Shown piece by piece: positions 43,663 to 53,317 of a stretch of DNA of 64,000 nt. Position numbers and translations under genes: made by a program. Source of the DNA: Pseudomonas parakoreensis (GTDB taxonomy: Bacteria > Pseudomonadota > Gammaproteobacteria > Pseudomonadales > Pseudomonadaceae); contig NZ_BQHY01000004.1 in NCBI RefSeq assembly GCF_021602155.1, forward strand, positions 338,632 through 402,631, in the 5' to 3' direction. Under the pieces are notes generated by a model. It was not told where the DNA came from. It saw nothing but the letters and a program-made list of their open reading frames with translations, and ran no database searches. Position 1 is the first letter of the stretch, and every line of letters starts with the position of its first letter.

Positions 43663-44071
43663 AACGAAGCACTCCGGGCAAACGCGCATTGAGCGCCAGC
43701 CGTCCAGGCCCGGCGATCAGCACAGTGGTGAAGAGGATCAACAGCAACCAGCCGAACTGCCCTTCGGCCACACTCCATTGCGGATGCACGACCAGCAGCG
43801 CCACCAGCAGAACAAAAAGAATAGGCAAGCAGGCCAATCGCGCCAGCACCCCGGCGACGATCAGCAGCGGACAGAGGACTTCAGCGAAGATCGCCAGAAT
43901 CAAAGTGAGGTGGGCACCGAGGTGGAACGGGTCTTCGATCTGTTGCAGCTGCGCAGTGAAGTCCAGCAACTTGGGCAAGCCGTGGACGAACAGCAGAAAC
44001 AACCCGCCGGTCACCCGCAGTAAGAGCAGGCCGAGGTTCTGCGCCTGGTCATTGCGTTGTACAGCGTTCAT
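43655..44071 (-). CDS. DoxX-family membrane protein
   Basis: The protein is 138 residues from the ATG at 44071 with AAGGGTGG upstream. Four membrane helices and the family start LGLLLLRVTGGLFLLFVHGL are clear. DoxX proteins are small quinone-linked or redox-related membrane proteins. It is the first gene of the four-gene minus-strand operon and overlaps the monooxygenase gene. Confidence 0.88.
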   Translation of the reverse strand: MNAVQRNDQAQNLGLLLLRVTGGLFLLFVHGLPKLLDFTAQLQQIEDPFHLGAHLTLILAIFAEVLCPLLIVAGVLARLACLPILFVLLVALLVVHPQWSVAEGQFGWLLLILFTTVLIAGPGRLALNARLPGVLRYA

Positions 44072-44163
44072 GGATCCACCCTTGATCAATCATTGCAGGG
44101 AATAGTGCAACGATTGATCGGGGAGAAATTGGATGGGTGTGCTCTCTTTGCTCTTGATCGATC

Positions 44164-44211
44164 ACTCCCACGTTCTGCATGGGAATGCAGCCGGGATGCT
44201 CCGCGTCCCAA
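44164..44211. repeat. degenerate pseudomonad intergenic repeat
   Basis: ACTCCCACGTTCTGCATGGG then AATGCAGCCGGGATGCTCCG CGTCCCA-like sequence contains two small inverted repeats (CCCACG/CATGGG and GGGATGC/GCGTCCC). It resembles a repeat common between pseudomonad genes. The call is by memory of the motif. Confidence 0.5.
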
Positions 44212-44247
44212 CCGTCCAAACGCCGAAAACCTTATTCCCTCCTCCGG

Positions 44248-45981
44248 TCAGCGCGAGTCCACGATGGTGTACCGACGCGGTTCGAAAACCGTGACTGCCG
44301 TCGAGCTTGGCACTTGATCCGTTCTCACTGTGAACAGGATGCTCACCAATGTCCCGACCCCGAGCGACAGCAGATAGTCGAGCGGGAGTCCGAACGTGTA
44401 GCCTCGATTCAAGACCCAGGCCTGATGAACCGAATTGCGATCGGGTGTCCAGATACTTCGATTGTTCTCGATGCCATTGGCCGTGAAGCCCATCAGGGTG
44501 AGTTCCAGTCGTTGGCCTCTCGCTATGTGTATCCAGTTGCCGAAAGTCAGGTTCGCTCCGGTCACGATGTCCTTCTTGTCCAGTTCGAGAGTGTCTTTGG
44601 CCTCGTCGATCACTGGGGATATGAGCAAGTTGCTCGGGATCGGCAGCACGGATAGCGCCAAGGGTTGCAACTGCACCGCCGGTGCACCGCCGCGTACGTA
44701 GGAGGCGGTAGCTTCAACGGATTTACCGATGCTGAAGGCCACCAGAGAGACAGGCGCCGTTAGTTCTCTGGGCGTGGCACCCACAGCGACCGGCAGCGAT
44801 GTATATGAACCTGCCGCTGGCGTGCCTTGCGCGGCGATCCAGCGCACGCTGACCAGGTCGGCAGGCTGGCTCGGATAATCGAGCACAAACGTCAGCGTAT
44901 TAATGGACGCAGAAGGATTCAAATGAGTGTTGCCGGTTGATTCCTTGATCCGTACTTCGCGGTTTTCCAGAACGTTGATCGTCCGAGTATTGGATACCCC
45001 GCCACCGGCGTATTGACCTGTAAAGATGTGTGGGCCCTGGGTCAATCCAGTAACCGGAAATTTCCATACGCCCGCTATGGCCGGCGCCCTGCCCAGAGGC
45101 GCTTGCCCGTCAAACACGCTGACTTCTTCTGTCGCGGCACCGTGCAATGTGGCGCTGGTGAAAAGCGTGTCGCCATCTTCGCCGATCTCCTGATCGAGCG
45201 GATCAGTGATCCGTTCGATCCTTGGCGCGCTCACAGGATCCGTCAGGACGATGTAGTTACGATGTGCAAATGCCTGGGCATCGGACCGATCCGGACTGTT
45301 CTGCAGCCCGGCCCAAAACCTCATTGTCAACACGCTTCCATTTTGCAGACCTTGCAGCGGCGCGGCAGGGATCTTTTGTTCGTAATACCCGAGGCTGAAT
45401 TCATTACCAACAATATTTTCCGGTGCTTGCCAATACCAGGCCTCCCAGACACTGCCGTCGGCTTTCACGCCTGTGAGCAGGAGCCAGAAGAACTGCTCGC
45501 GCCTGCTCAGCAGCCATGACCGGATACGTAAAGTAACCTCAGTCAGATCGCTCACATCCAAGTGAGTGCCCCCACCTTCATCGTTTGCCTCTTTGATCAC
45601 CGGCAGGGGCAGATCAAGTTGGTTTATGAGCGGTATGAAGAGCGGCAAAGGTTGCGATACCACAGGAGGTTCAGTGCCACGGTAAAGCGTGTAACTGACG
45701 ATGACGGTCCGACCGAGATTGAAAGCCACCAGAATATTGTTAATGTGGGTCGTGAAAGGGGGTTTAAATCCGCCGATCGGTATGCGCGGCGACGTATAGG
45801 AACCGGAACCTGGAGTCCCGGCCCACGTGATGGTAAGTAAGTCTCCTGGCAACCAAGGGAAGTCGATTATTACCGTCAGGTTGTACCGGGCGGCCGCTGG
45901 CAACAGGAAACCATTTGAACTTTCTTTAATTGCCAGTCGCGACAGATCGTCACGGGTAAGCGCAGTAATCGGCACGTCCAT
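44248..45981 (-). CDS. two-module protein of unknown function with a central Ig-like domain
   Basis: The protein is 577 residues from the ATG at 45981 (GGGGAAG site); no signal peptide is visible from that start. Residues ~18-250 and ~342-560 are two copies of one module: IKESSNGFLLPAAARYNLTV then WAGTPGSGSYTSPRIPIGG, and IKESTGNTHLNPSASINTLT then GTPAAGSYTSLPVAVGA. Later parts of the modules also match (PVIKEAND / PVIDEAKD and LRIRSWLLSRREQFFWLLLT / LTFGNWIHIARGQRLELTLM). Between them, ~251-341 reads like a bacterial Ig-like domain (EEVSVFDGQAPLGRAPAIAG then VWKFPVTGLTQGPHIFTGQY). I recognise no named family. The neighbours are a LysR gene upstream on the same strand and the DoxX operon downstream. 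A surface or effector-like role is possible but unsupported. Confidence 0.75.
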   Translation of the reverse strand: MDVPITALTRDDLSRLAIKESSNGFLLPAAARYNLTVIIDFPWLPGDLLTITWAGTPGSGSYTSPRIPIGGFKPPFTTHINNILVAFNLGRTVIVSYTLYRGTEPPVVSQPLPLFIPLINQLDLPLPVIKEANDEGGGTHLDVSDLTEVTLRIRSWLLSRREQFFWLLLTGVKADGSVWEAWYWQAPENIVGNEFSLGYYEQKIPAAPLQGLQNGSVLTMRFWAGLQNSPDRSDAQAFAHRNYIVLTDPVSAPRIERITDPLDQEIGEDGDTLFTSATLHGAATEEVSVFDGQAPLGRAPAIAGVWKFPVTGLTQGPHIFTGQYAGGGVSNTRTINVLENREVRIKESTGNTHLNPSASINTLTFVLDYPSQPADLVSVRWIAAQGTPAAGSYTSLPVAVGATPRELTAPVSLVAFSIGKSVEATASYVRGGAPAVQLQPLALSVLPIPSNLLISPVIDEAKDTLELDKKDIVTGANLTFGNWIHIARGQRLELTLMGFTANGIENNRSIWTPDRNSVHQAWVLNRGYTFGLPLDYLLSLGVGTLVSILFTVRTDQVPSSTAVTVFEPRRYTIVDSR

Positions 45982-46095
45982 TTTCACTTCCCCCGAGGGC
46001 TGGCCGTTTCGGCATTGACCCATCAAACACGGAAAGGCGAGCACTCACCACTGTCAGAACTAACAGGGTGAACGCTGTTTTAGACGAACGGTCAC

Positions 46096-47019
46096 TCACA
46101 CCACTGGAACATCCAGCGACACCGACATGAACTGACTGATCCGCGACCGCAGCCATTTCTCTGCCGGGTCGTTGTCATGCACCCCGCTCCAGGCCATCGA
46201 CAGTTGCGCCGCATCAATCGGAAACGGCGGATCTTCAGCTCGCAACGCACAACCTTCCACCAGCGCACACGCGGCGTAATCCGGCACGGTAGCGATCATC
46301 TCGGTGCCCGCCAACAGCGCGCGCAGGCCGCTGAACTGAGGTACACCGAGCACCACCCGGCGGCTGCGGCCGACCTTGGCCAGGTCCATGTCGATGTTGC
46401 CGCTCAGGTCCCCCGAAAACGACACCATGGCGTGAGGCCGCTCGCAGTACTCGTCAAGCGTGAGCGGCCCCGGGCGGTCGTCGCCACGCAGCACCTTGCA
46501 GGGAATGTCGCGCAGTTTCTTGCGCTTGGCGTTGGCCGGCAGATCGGTGGTGTAACTCACGCCGACGGAGATTTCCCCGGACGCCAGCAACGCCGGCATC
46601 AGCAGGTAGTTGGCGCGGCGTACGACCACGACGATACCCGGTGCCTCCTCCTGAAGGTTGCGCAGCAGCGGTGGAAACAGCCCGAACTCGGCGTCATCCG
46701 AGAGGCCGATACGGAACACATCGCAACTGGTCGCCGGGTCGAACTCCTTGGCCCGGCTGACCGCGCCGGAGATCACATCCATCGCCGGTTGCAGCTCCTG
46801 CAGAATCGCCAGCGCTCGCGCCGTCGGCTCCATGCTGCGGCCGTTGCGCAACAGCAGCGGATCATCGAACAGGTCACGCAAACGCCCCAGCGCGGCACTG
46901 ACCGCCGGCTGGCCCATGAACAGTTTTTCGGCGACGCGGGTCAGGTTCTTTTCGAACATCAGCGCTTCGAAAATCACCAGCAGGTTCATGTCGACACGGC
47001 GCAGATCGTTACGGTTCAT
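46096..47019 (-). CDS. LysR-family transcriptional regulator
   Basis: The protein is 307 residues from the ATG at 47019 (AGGAA site). The helix-turn-helix (VDMNLLVIFEALMFEKNLTR then VAEKLFMGQPAVSAALGRLR) and co-inducer domain (GVSYTTDLPANAKRKK, PDYAACALVEGCALRAEDPP) are typical of the NodD/NahR branch. It is divergent from the AraC-type gene across 182 bp and upstream of the two-module protein gene by ~115 bp. It may regulate either one. Confidence 0.9.
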   Translation of the reverse strand: MNRNDLRRVDMNLLVIFEALMFEKNLTRVAEKLFMGQPAVSAALGRLRDLFDDPLLLRNGRSMEPTARALAILQELQPAMDVISGAVSRAKEFDPATSCDVFRIGLSDDAEFGLFPPLLRNLQEEAPGIVVVVRRANYLLMPALLASGEISVGVSYTTDLPANAKRKKLRDIPCKVLRGDDRPGPLTLDEYCERPHAMVSFSGDLSGNIDMDLAKVGRSRRVVLGVPQFSGLRALLAGTEMIATVPDYAACALVEGCALRAEDPPFPIDAAQLSMAWSGVHDNDPAEKWLRSRISQFMSVSLDVPVV

Positions 47020-47201
47020 GGGCTGCAATTCCTTCTAAGACCGTTCGCAAGTGCTGAGCACTTTACCCGATCAACGGTGGTTTGCATCTGTGTCAGGCCT
47101 GCGAATTAACAACGATTAACTCGTCAGCCGGCATGTCCCTTCTTAACAATGAAGGCCTCTGCGCAGCGTTGTTTTTCACCTCCACGACACGGACACCGGC
47201 C

Positions 47202-47633
47202 ATGGCTCCTCTACAGCAATCCGTCGCCCTCGCCCCTGCCAGCGAAACGCCCCGGCCGCTTATCGGCGGCCTCAGCCCGCAACGGGAGCGGCAGGTCAAA
47301 CAACTGATCCTCGAACGCCTCGGAGAAAGCCTGGAAGTGGCCGAGCTGGCACGCGCCTGCTCATTGTCGCGCAGCCATTTCTCCCGGGCGTTCAAGGCCA
47401 GCACCGGTCTGGCGCCGCAGGACTGGATCCGCGAACAGCGCATTGCCCGCGCCAAGCTGCTGATCCGCCACACCGGCCTGAGCCTGACGCAGATCAGCCT
47501 GGAATGCGGTTTCTGTGATCAGGCACATTTCTGCCACATGTTCACCCGCAGCGAAGGGATCAATCCGTTTGCCTGGCGCTGTCAGGTCATGCGTGATGGC
47601 AACGACACCCGGACACGGCATCTGAGCTTTTGA
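47202..47633 (+). CDS. short AraC-family regulator (DNA-binding domain only)
   Basis: The protein is 143 residues from the ATG at 47202; ATGs at 47082 and 47133 are also in frame and none has a strong ribosome site. It is essentially the AraC C-terminal domain: LEVAELARACSLSRSHFSRA then FKASTGLAPQDWIREQRI, with the second motif LSLTQISLECGFCDQAHFCH then MFTRSEGINPFAWR. No sensor domain is present, so it may respond to dose or to a partner. It is followed by the large ATPase regulator, which starts 134 bp on. Confidence 0.85.
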   Translation: MAPLQQSVALAPASETPRPLIGGLSPQRERQVKQLILERLGESLEVAELARACSLSRSHFSRAFKASTGLAPQDWIREQRIARAKLLIRHTGLSLTQISLECGFCDQAHFCHMFTRSEGINPFAWRCQVMRDGNDTRTRHLSF

Positions 47634-47767
47634 GCGTTGCGCAAGAGCCCGGCGTTGCACTGATGGCCAAACCTGAGGAATATGCTGCGATACCTTGTAG
47701 CCGACGATCTGCGTCTTCACGCAGCGTCCATCTGCCAGGATCGCCGCATCACCGCAGGAGTGCGCTG

Positions 47768-50584
47768 TTGAGTCTTTCCCCGAATCAGGCCATCGGCTTC
47801 GGCCCCTATCGGATTTACACCGGACAACGATTGGTCATGGAAGGTGACCAGCCGTTGCGGCTGGGGCGGCGCGCCATGGATATTCTGCTGATGCTGCTGG
47901 CGCATGCCGGAGAAGTGGTGAGCAAGCAGCAACTGCTCGCCGGCGTATGGCCGGACACCGTCGTCGAAGACATCAATCTGCGGGTGCACATGGCCGCCCT
48001 GCGCAAGGCGCTGGGCGACGGTCAGGCCGGTCAGCGCTATATCGTGACCGTGGCCCAGCGCGGCTACAGTTTCGTTGCCCCACTGACGGTGCACGCCAAC
48101 GGACAACGGCTACTGGAGGCGGCGCCCGGGCGCCACAACCTGCCGCTGCGCCGTACCCGGATGATCGGCCGCCAGTCATTGGTGGACAGCTTGATGCAGC
48201 AACTGCCGCGACAGCGCTGCATCACCCTCATCGGCCCCGGCGGCATCGGCAAGACCACCGTTGCCCTGCGCGTCGCCGAGCAGTTGCTCGGACGCTATCG
48301 CGATGGCATCCGCCTGCTGGATCTGGCGCCGCTCACCGACCCGGCGCTGATCGCCTCGCAACTGGCGACCCTGCTTGATCTGGCGGTACACGACGGCGCG
48401 CCGCTGGCGAGTGTGATCAACGATTTGCGCGAACGGCAGATGCTGCTGGTGATCGATAACTGCGAGCACCTCATCGATGCCGTGGCGCTGCTCGTCGAGA
48501 GCCTCCTGCGCGGCGCACCGCACGTACATATTCTGGCCACCAGCCGCGAAAGCCTGCGCGCTGAGGGCGAGTTCGTGCAGCGTCTGGAATCCCTCGATTG
48601 CCCGCCTGCGACGAGCCGTCTCGATCGCGAGCAGGCGATGACTTTCGCCGCCCTGCAACTGTTCGTCGAACGAACGATGGGCGCCCATGAACGCTTTGAA
48701 CTGAGCGATGCCGAGCTACCCCTGGCGATGGAAATCTGCCGGCGTCTGGACGGTATTCCGCTGGCTCTGGAACTGGCAGCAGCGCAGGTCGAAAGCCTGG
48801 GCCTGAGCGGCCTGCTGGAGCAATGGCAGGATCACTTGCACCCACTGGCGGCGGGCAACCACCAGCGCCATGCGCGGCATCAAACGCTGCACGCCACGCT
48901 GGACTGGAGTTTCAATCTGCTCACCCCTTGCGAGCAGACTTGCCTGCGGCGCCTCGGGGTGTTTCGCGGCAGCTTCAGCCTGGCCTCGGCTGCGGCGGTG
49001 ATCGTCGGTCAACACATCGATCCCACGCAGGTGCTCGCATCGGTCACGCAACTGGTGGGTAAATCGCTGCTGAACGTGGAAGTCGGTGATGAAGAAGTGT
49101 TTTATCGCCTGCTCGACACCACCCGCCATTACGCCCTGGAAAAACTCGAACTCAGCGGCGAACGCGAAACCCTGCGCGAACGCCACGCCGAACGCTATCT
49201 GACGTTGATGGAGCAAGCGCAGACCGAATGGGAACACACTCCGACCACACAATGGATCGAGCGCTATGCCCGAGGCCTGGAAGATCTGCGCGCTGCACTC
49301 GACTGGAGTTTGCACGGCAACGGCTCGCGCCCTCTCGGTATCCGTTTGACCGCGACGTCGGCCGCGTTGTGGCAGGAGCTGTCATTGCTCAAGGAATATG
49401 GCGCGCATGTCCGTCAGGCGTTGTCCTTGCTCAAAAGCGCGGAACAACCCTGTCCGCGCCTGCAGACAGCCTTGCAACTGGCACTCGGCAGCGCTTGTTA
49501 TCACACCTGCGGCGGTTCGCCGGAAACCATTGAAGCGTTCACTCAAGCTAACGCGCTCGCGCAGCAGCACCACGACGTCGCCGCGCAATTGCGCGCAATC
49601 TCCGGCCACCTGGCGGTCAATCTCAGCTGTGGGCATTACCAGGCGGCATTGCAGCAAAGCGAACAATTCGACCGCCTCGGTGGCCACGACGACCCGCTGC
49701 TGTCATTGAGCATTCACCGCTTGCGTGTCCTTGCGCTGCACTTTGCCGGCGACCAGCCGCGCGCGCGGATCAACGCCGAGCAAGTGATTCAGCGTATGGC
49801 CCACAGTGGTTGTCGCAACCGCTTCACCCACGGCTTTGGCGTGCAGTACGACCAGAGCGTGGCTTCGTTGACCATTCTCGCCCGGGTGTTGTGGCTGCAG
49901 GGGTTTCCCGAACAGGCGTGGCGCACCGCCCGGCAGGCGCTGGATATCGCCGTGCAGATCAACCACGGAACGTCGATCTGCTACACCCTGGCATTGGCCA
50001 GCTGCCTGATTGCGCATTACAACGGCGACGCCAGGACTGCGCGCGAATTGTTGCAACTGTTGCTGGAGCAGGCGCAGAAGCACTCGGTGCTGCTGTTCTA
50101 TCGCTGGGGACGGCACTATGCGCAGGTGATCGATGAACGCCTGGCCCGACCCGAGGCGCCGGCGGATAACGGGCTGATCAAGGAGCTAATGGTCACACTC
50201 GATGCCCGCCATATCGATGAAGCGCTGCTGGAGCGGGCGCACAGTGGTGCAGCAGGCTGGAGCACGGCGGAAGTGTTGCGGGCCGAGGCTGAGCGGTTAT
50301 TGGCGGACGAGGCGGATTGTCCGCAGGGACGCCTTGGCGAGCAGGCAGAACACCTCCTGCAAAACGCCCTCGCCATCGCCCGTGCCCAGGGCGCGCTGGC
50401 CTGGGAACTGCGCAGCGCCACAACATTGGCCCAACTGTGGCAGCGCCAATCACGCCACCGCGAAGCACTGGAGCTGCTGACCCCGATCCATCAACGCTTC
50501 ACCGAAGGCTATGCCACGCCGGACCTGCGCAAGGTGCGCTTATTGCTCGATGCGTTGCATGAACAGTTGCACACCCGCAGCTGA
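47768..50584 (+). CDS. winged-helix/STAND ATPase transcriptional regulator with repeat region
   Basis: The start is TTG 47768 with AGGAG seven bases upstream; the frame is open further left without a site. The 938-residue protein begins with an OmpR-type winged helix (residues ~10-100: PLRLGRRAMDILLMLLAHAG, GQRYIVTVAQRGYSFVAPL). A signal-transduction ATPase follows, with Walker A LIGPGGIGKTTVALRVAE near 155 and MLLVIDNCEHLID as Walker B. Then comes a winged-helix-like linker, and residues ~560-930 are helical TPR-like repeats. Such regulators bind DNA after ATP-driven assembly. The ligand is unknown. Its 3' end overlaps its convergent paralogue by 45 bp. Confidence 0.88.
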   Translation: MSLSPNQAIGFGPYRIYTGQRLVMEGDQPLRLGRRAMDILLMLLAHAGEVVSKQQLLAGVWPDTVVEDINLRVHMAALRKALGDGQAGQRYIVTVAQRGYSFVAPLTVHANGQRLLEAAPGRHNLPLRRTRMIGRQSLVDSLMQQLPRQRCITLIGPGGIGKTTVALRVAEQLLGRYRDGIRLLDLAPLTDPALIASQLATLLDLAVHDGAPLASVINDLRERQMLLVIDNCEHLIDAVALLVESLLRGAPHVHILATSRESLRAEGEFVQRLESLDCPPATSRLDREQAMTFAALQLFVERTMGAHERFELSDAELPLAMEICRRLDGIPLALELAAAQVESLGLSGLLEQWQDHLHPLAAGNHQRHARHQTLHATLDWSFNLLTPCEQTCLRRLGVFRGSFSLASAAAVIVGQHIDPTQVLASVTQLVGKSLLNVEVGDEEVFYRLLDTTRHYALEKLELSGERETLRERHAERYLTLMEQAQTEWEHTPTTQWIERYARGLEDLRAALDWSLHGNGSRPLGIRLTATSAALWQELSLLKEYGAHVRQALSLLKSAEQPCPRLQTALQLALGSACYHTCGGSPETIEAFTQANALAQQHHDVAAQLRAISGHLAVNLSCGHYQAALQQSEQFDRLGGHDDPLLSLSIHRLRVLALHFAGDQPRARINAEQVIQRMAHSGCRNRFTHGFGVQYDQSVASLTILARVLWLQGFPEQAWRTARQALDIAVQINHGTSICYTLALASCLIAHYNGDARTARELLQLLLEQAQKHSVLLFYRWGRHYAQVIDERLARPEAPADNGLIKELMVTLDARHIDEALLERAHSGAAGWSTAEVLRAEAERLLADEADCPQGRLGEQAEHLLQNALAIARAQGALAWELRSATTLAQLWQRQSRHREALELLTPIHQRFTEGYATPDLRKVRLLLDALHEQLHTRS

Positions 50585-51997
50585 TCGATTTGGCCTGCGG
50601 TACAGCGCACGATGGTACGCGATAGCACTCGGTTCAACGCTGGCTTCGGTCTGTTCACGGACGTAACAGCGAAGAAGATTGAGCATTCGGTAACGCACTG
50701 CATCTGCACCCCGCTCCACCGTCAGCCATGACTTGGCAGCCAGGCGTTCGATCACCGATCTCAGATGCCCACCGTCGATGACCCGCAACGCAGCCTCTTC
50801 GGTGAAGGCCATCTTGAATACCGACAGGCGCTGCAAGACCCGACGTTCGCAGGGCCGCAGATCCTGATAGCTCCAGTCCAACGCTGCGCTCATGGATTGG
50901 TGTCTTGGCTTCGCGGTGCGGCGGCCATGCCTGAGCAGGTGCAGGGCGTTGTCCAGTTGCGCTTGCAGCCCTACCAACGCCAGCGCATCGATCTGCGCGG
51001 CCGCCAGTTCAATGGCCAATGGCAAACCGTCGAGACGACGACAGAGACTGCACACGGTTTGCAGATCCTGCTCGCGCAAGCTGAAATCGTGCTGCCGGGC
51101 ACGCGCGCGGCTGACCAGCAATTGCACCGCCGAATAGCCCATGAGTTCATCGACGCTGGCCGGTGTCGAGGCCTTGGGAAAGGTCAATGGCGCAATCGGT
51201 TGCAGGGTTTCCAGATTGGCCTGTAACGGTTCGCGACTGGTGACCAGCAGCGCCAGCCGCGGCGCCGCCAGTTGCAGTCGCTCCACCAATGCCCGGCATG
51301 AGTCACGACACCGCTCGCTGTTATCCAGCAGCAGCAAGGCATGACGCGACGCTAACGCATCGAACGAAAGGTCGAGGGTGCGCAACAGATGTTCAAGCAG
51401 TGACGGCGCATCATCGAGCATGGACAGATCGATGTACCAGACGCCGTCGCGGTAATGCTGCAACAGCAATTCGGCCACCCGCAGCGCCACCGTGGATTTG
51501 CCGATGCCGGCCGGGCCGGTCAGTGTCATCAAGCGGCACAGGGGCATTTGCCGGACCAGACGGCCCACCAGCGCATCGCGGCCGATGACCGGAGTCAAGC
51601 GGGCGGGCAGATTCTGTTGCGGCGTCTGCAAGCTGTCGAACACGACCTGCGCGACGCTGTCGCCGTGCACCGGCGCGATAAAGCTGTAACCACATTGCGG
51701 CACGTTGACGATATAGCGCTGGCCCTTCTCGCCATCGCCCAGCGCCCGGCGCAACGCGGCGATGTGCACCCGCAGGTTGATCTCTTCGACCACACTGTCC
51801 GGCCACACGCGGGCGATCAACAGCTCCTTGCGGACGACGCGACCGGCGTGTTCGACCAGCACCTGCAAAATATCGAGGGCGCGGCCGCCCATGCGCAATG
51901 GTCGATCCCCGTCGAGGATCAGCCGTTGGCGCAGATGAAAGGCGTATGGCCCGAAATACAACACCGATGCAGCGGGTAAATCTTTGTGGCTGTTCAT
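50540..51997 (-). CDS. winged-helix/STAND ATPase regulator lacking the repeat region
   Basis: The protein is 485 residues from the ATG at 51997 with GGAAAA upstream. It is a paralogue of the convergent gene: the same OmpR-type winged helix (PLRMGGRALDILQVLVEHAG, GQRYIVNVPQCGYSFIAPV), Walker A LTGPAGIGKSTVALRVAE and ALLLLDNSERCRDSCRALVE. It then stops after the ATPase and linker (ALDWSYQDLRPCERRVLQRL) and a ~75-residue end, with no TPR region. It may be a shortened partner or competitor of the full-length paralogue. The shared 45 bp of 3' end is unusual for two related genes facing each other. Confidence 0.85.
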   Translation of the reverse strand: MNSHKDLPAASVLYFGPYAFHLRQRLILDGDRPLRMGGRALDILQVLVEHAGRVVRKELLIARVWPDSVVEEINLRVHIAALRRALGDGEKGQRYIVNVPQCGYSFIAPVHGDSVAQVVFDSLQTPQQNLPARLTPVIGRDALVGRLVRQMPLCRLMTLTGPAGIGKSTVALRVAELLLQHYRDGVWYIDLSMLDDAPSLLEHLLRTLDLSFDALASRHALLLLDNSERCRDSCRALVERLQLAAPRLALLVTSREPLQANLETLQPIAPLTFPKASTPASVDELMGYSAVQLLVSRARARQHDFSLREQDLQTVCSLCRRLDGLPLAIELAAAQIDALALVGLQAQLDNALHLLRHGRRTAKPRHQSMSAALDWSYQDLRPCERRVLQRLSVFKMAFTEEAALRVIDGGHLRSVIERLAAKSWLTVERGADAVRYRMLNLLRCYVREQTEASVEPSAIAYHRALYRRPNRSAAGVQLFMQRIEQ

Positions 51998-52157
51998 GCC
52001 GTTTTCCAGCGCCAACGCGCGCGGGCAGCATGCCCTCGGCGCTCAGCGCGTCTCCCTTCCAAGCGTTACCGTTTATCTTGGCAGGCGCAGGTGACGGTAC
52101 AACCTCCGTACAGGGCGCAACACGGACATCCGGATGCACCGGACGGACACAACCGCT

Positions 52158-53108
52158 CTAGCTGAACTGTTCGCGGTATTGCGCCGGGGTCAGGCCGAGC
52201 TTTTCCGCAAACAGAAAACGCATATGGCGCACACTGCCGAAACCACTTTTGTAGGCCACGGTCTTCAACGGCAGCTCAGTGGTTTCCAGCAGATTACGCG
52301 CGCAATCGATCCGGGCGTTTTGCAAAAACTCCATCGGCGTCATGTTCACATCCCGCGCAAACAGCCGCGCAAAATGCCGGGTACTCATGTTCGCCAGCCC
52401 CGCCATGCGCTCGACGGTAAAGGCTTCGTCGAGATGCTCCAGCACATGGTTCTGCACGCGGGTGATCGCGGTTTCCTGTGGCGCCACTGCGGCCATCAAC
52501 GGACTGAACTGCGCTTGCCCGCCCTGACGTTTCATCACCACCAGCAGCACCTTGGCCACGTCCTGAGCGAGCTTTTTTCCGTGATCCCGGGCGACTACGG
52601 CCAATGCCAGATCGATGCCGGCGGTCACGCCTCCCGAAGTAATCAGATTGCGGTCTTCGGTGTAAATCTGGTCGGTTTCCACCTGCGCCTTGGGGAACGC
52701 CTTGATCAAACGTTCGGTGTAGTTCCAGTGAGTGGTCACGCGATAACCGTCGAGCAGACCGGCATGCCCGAGCACAAACGCTCCGGTGCAGATCGAACCG
52801 TAGCAACCGGACTGCCCCACCGAGCGTTGCAACCAGGCAAGCAGCGCCGGGTGTTTTTCGTTATAGGCACCCGGTCCACCCGGTACCAGCAGCAGGTCGA
52901 AGGCCTGGGCCGGGTCGTCAATATGGCGGTCGGTCTGCACCTGCACACCATTGGAAGCTCGCAGCATCCCGTGCTCAGTGCCCAGGGTGATCAATTGGTA
53001 GTGATCTTCGGGTTTCAAGTAGCGATTGGCGACCGAAAACACCTCCATGGGGCCGGCCATGTCGAGCAGGAGAAAGTCGGGGAACAGCACCATTGCCACG
53101 GTTTTCAT
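52158..53108 (-). CDS. GlxA-type AraC-family regulator with DJ-1/PfpI domain
   Basis: The protein is 316 residues. An N-terminal DJ-1/PfpI-like amidotransferase fold (VAMVLFPDFLLLDMAGPMEV, YGSICTGAFVLGHAGLLDGY with a Cys at the nucleophile-elbow position) is joined to a C-terminal AraC domain (FTVERMAGLANMSTRHFARL, PLKTVAYKSGFGSVRHMRFL). This is the GlxA family, which controls catabolic genes. It is divergent from the pirin gene across ~209 bp and may regulate it. Confidence 0.9.
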   Translation of the reverse strand: MKTVAMVLFPDFLLLDMAGPMEVFSVANRYLKPEDHYQLITLGTEHGMLRASNGVQVQTDRHIDDPAQAFDLLLVPGGPGAYNEKHPALLAWLQRSVGQSGCYGSICTGAFVLGHAGLLDGYRVTTHWNYTERLIKAFPKAQVETDQIYTEDRNLITSGGVTAGIDLALAVVARDHGKKLAQDVAKVLLVVMKRQGGQAQFSPLMAAVAPQETAITRVQNHVLEHLDEAFTVERMAGLANMSTRHFARLFARDVNMTPMEFLQNARIDCARNLLETTELPLKTVAYKSGFGSVRHMRFLFAEKLGLTPAQYREQFS

Positions 53109-53317
53109 GGGTGAACATCACTGAAATCAAGGGAAGGAACAGACCCGCATTATGGCCAAGTGCATGACATCCGGCGAAAAGAATGCGTGATCGACTCCAC
53201 AAAACTGTCAACCTGAGCAGGACAGTATTTCAATTTCGATCTACTTATTGCCTCAGCCGATTAACAGTAACCTTCTCCTCACTCGGACGAATCAACGTCC
53301 TGCAAGGAGAATTCATC

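Noticed and set aside
41236-43692. 818-residue plus-strand frame opposite the amidohydrolase
   Set aside because: It is antisense to three genes with clear motifs and has no recognisable domain; a codon-bias shadow.
47630-47767. Upstream extension of the ATPase regulator from TTG 47630
   Set aside because: The extension has no ribosome site and low-complexity sequence; TTG 47768 has AGGAG at proper distance.
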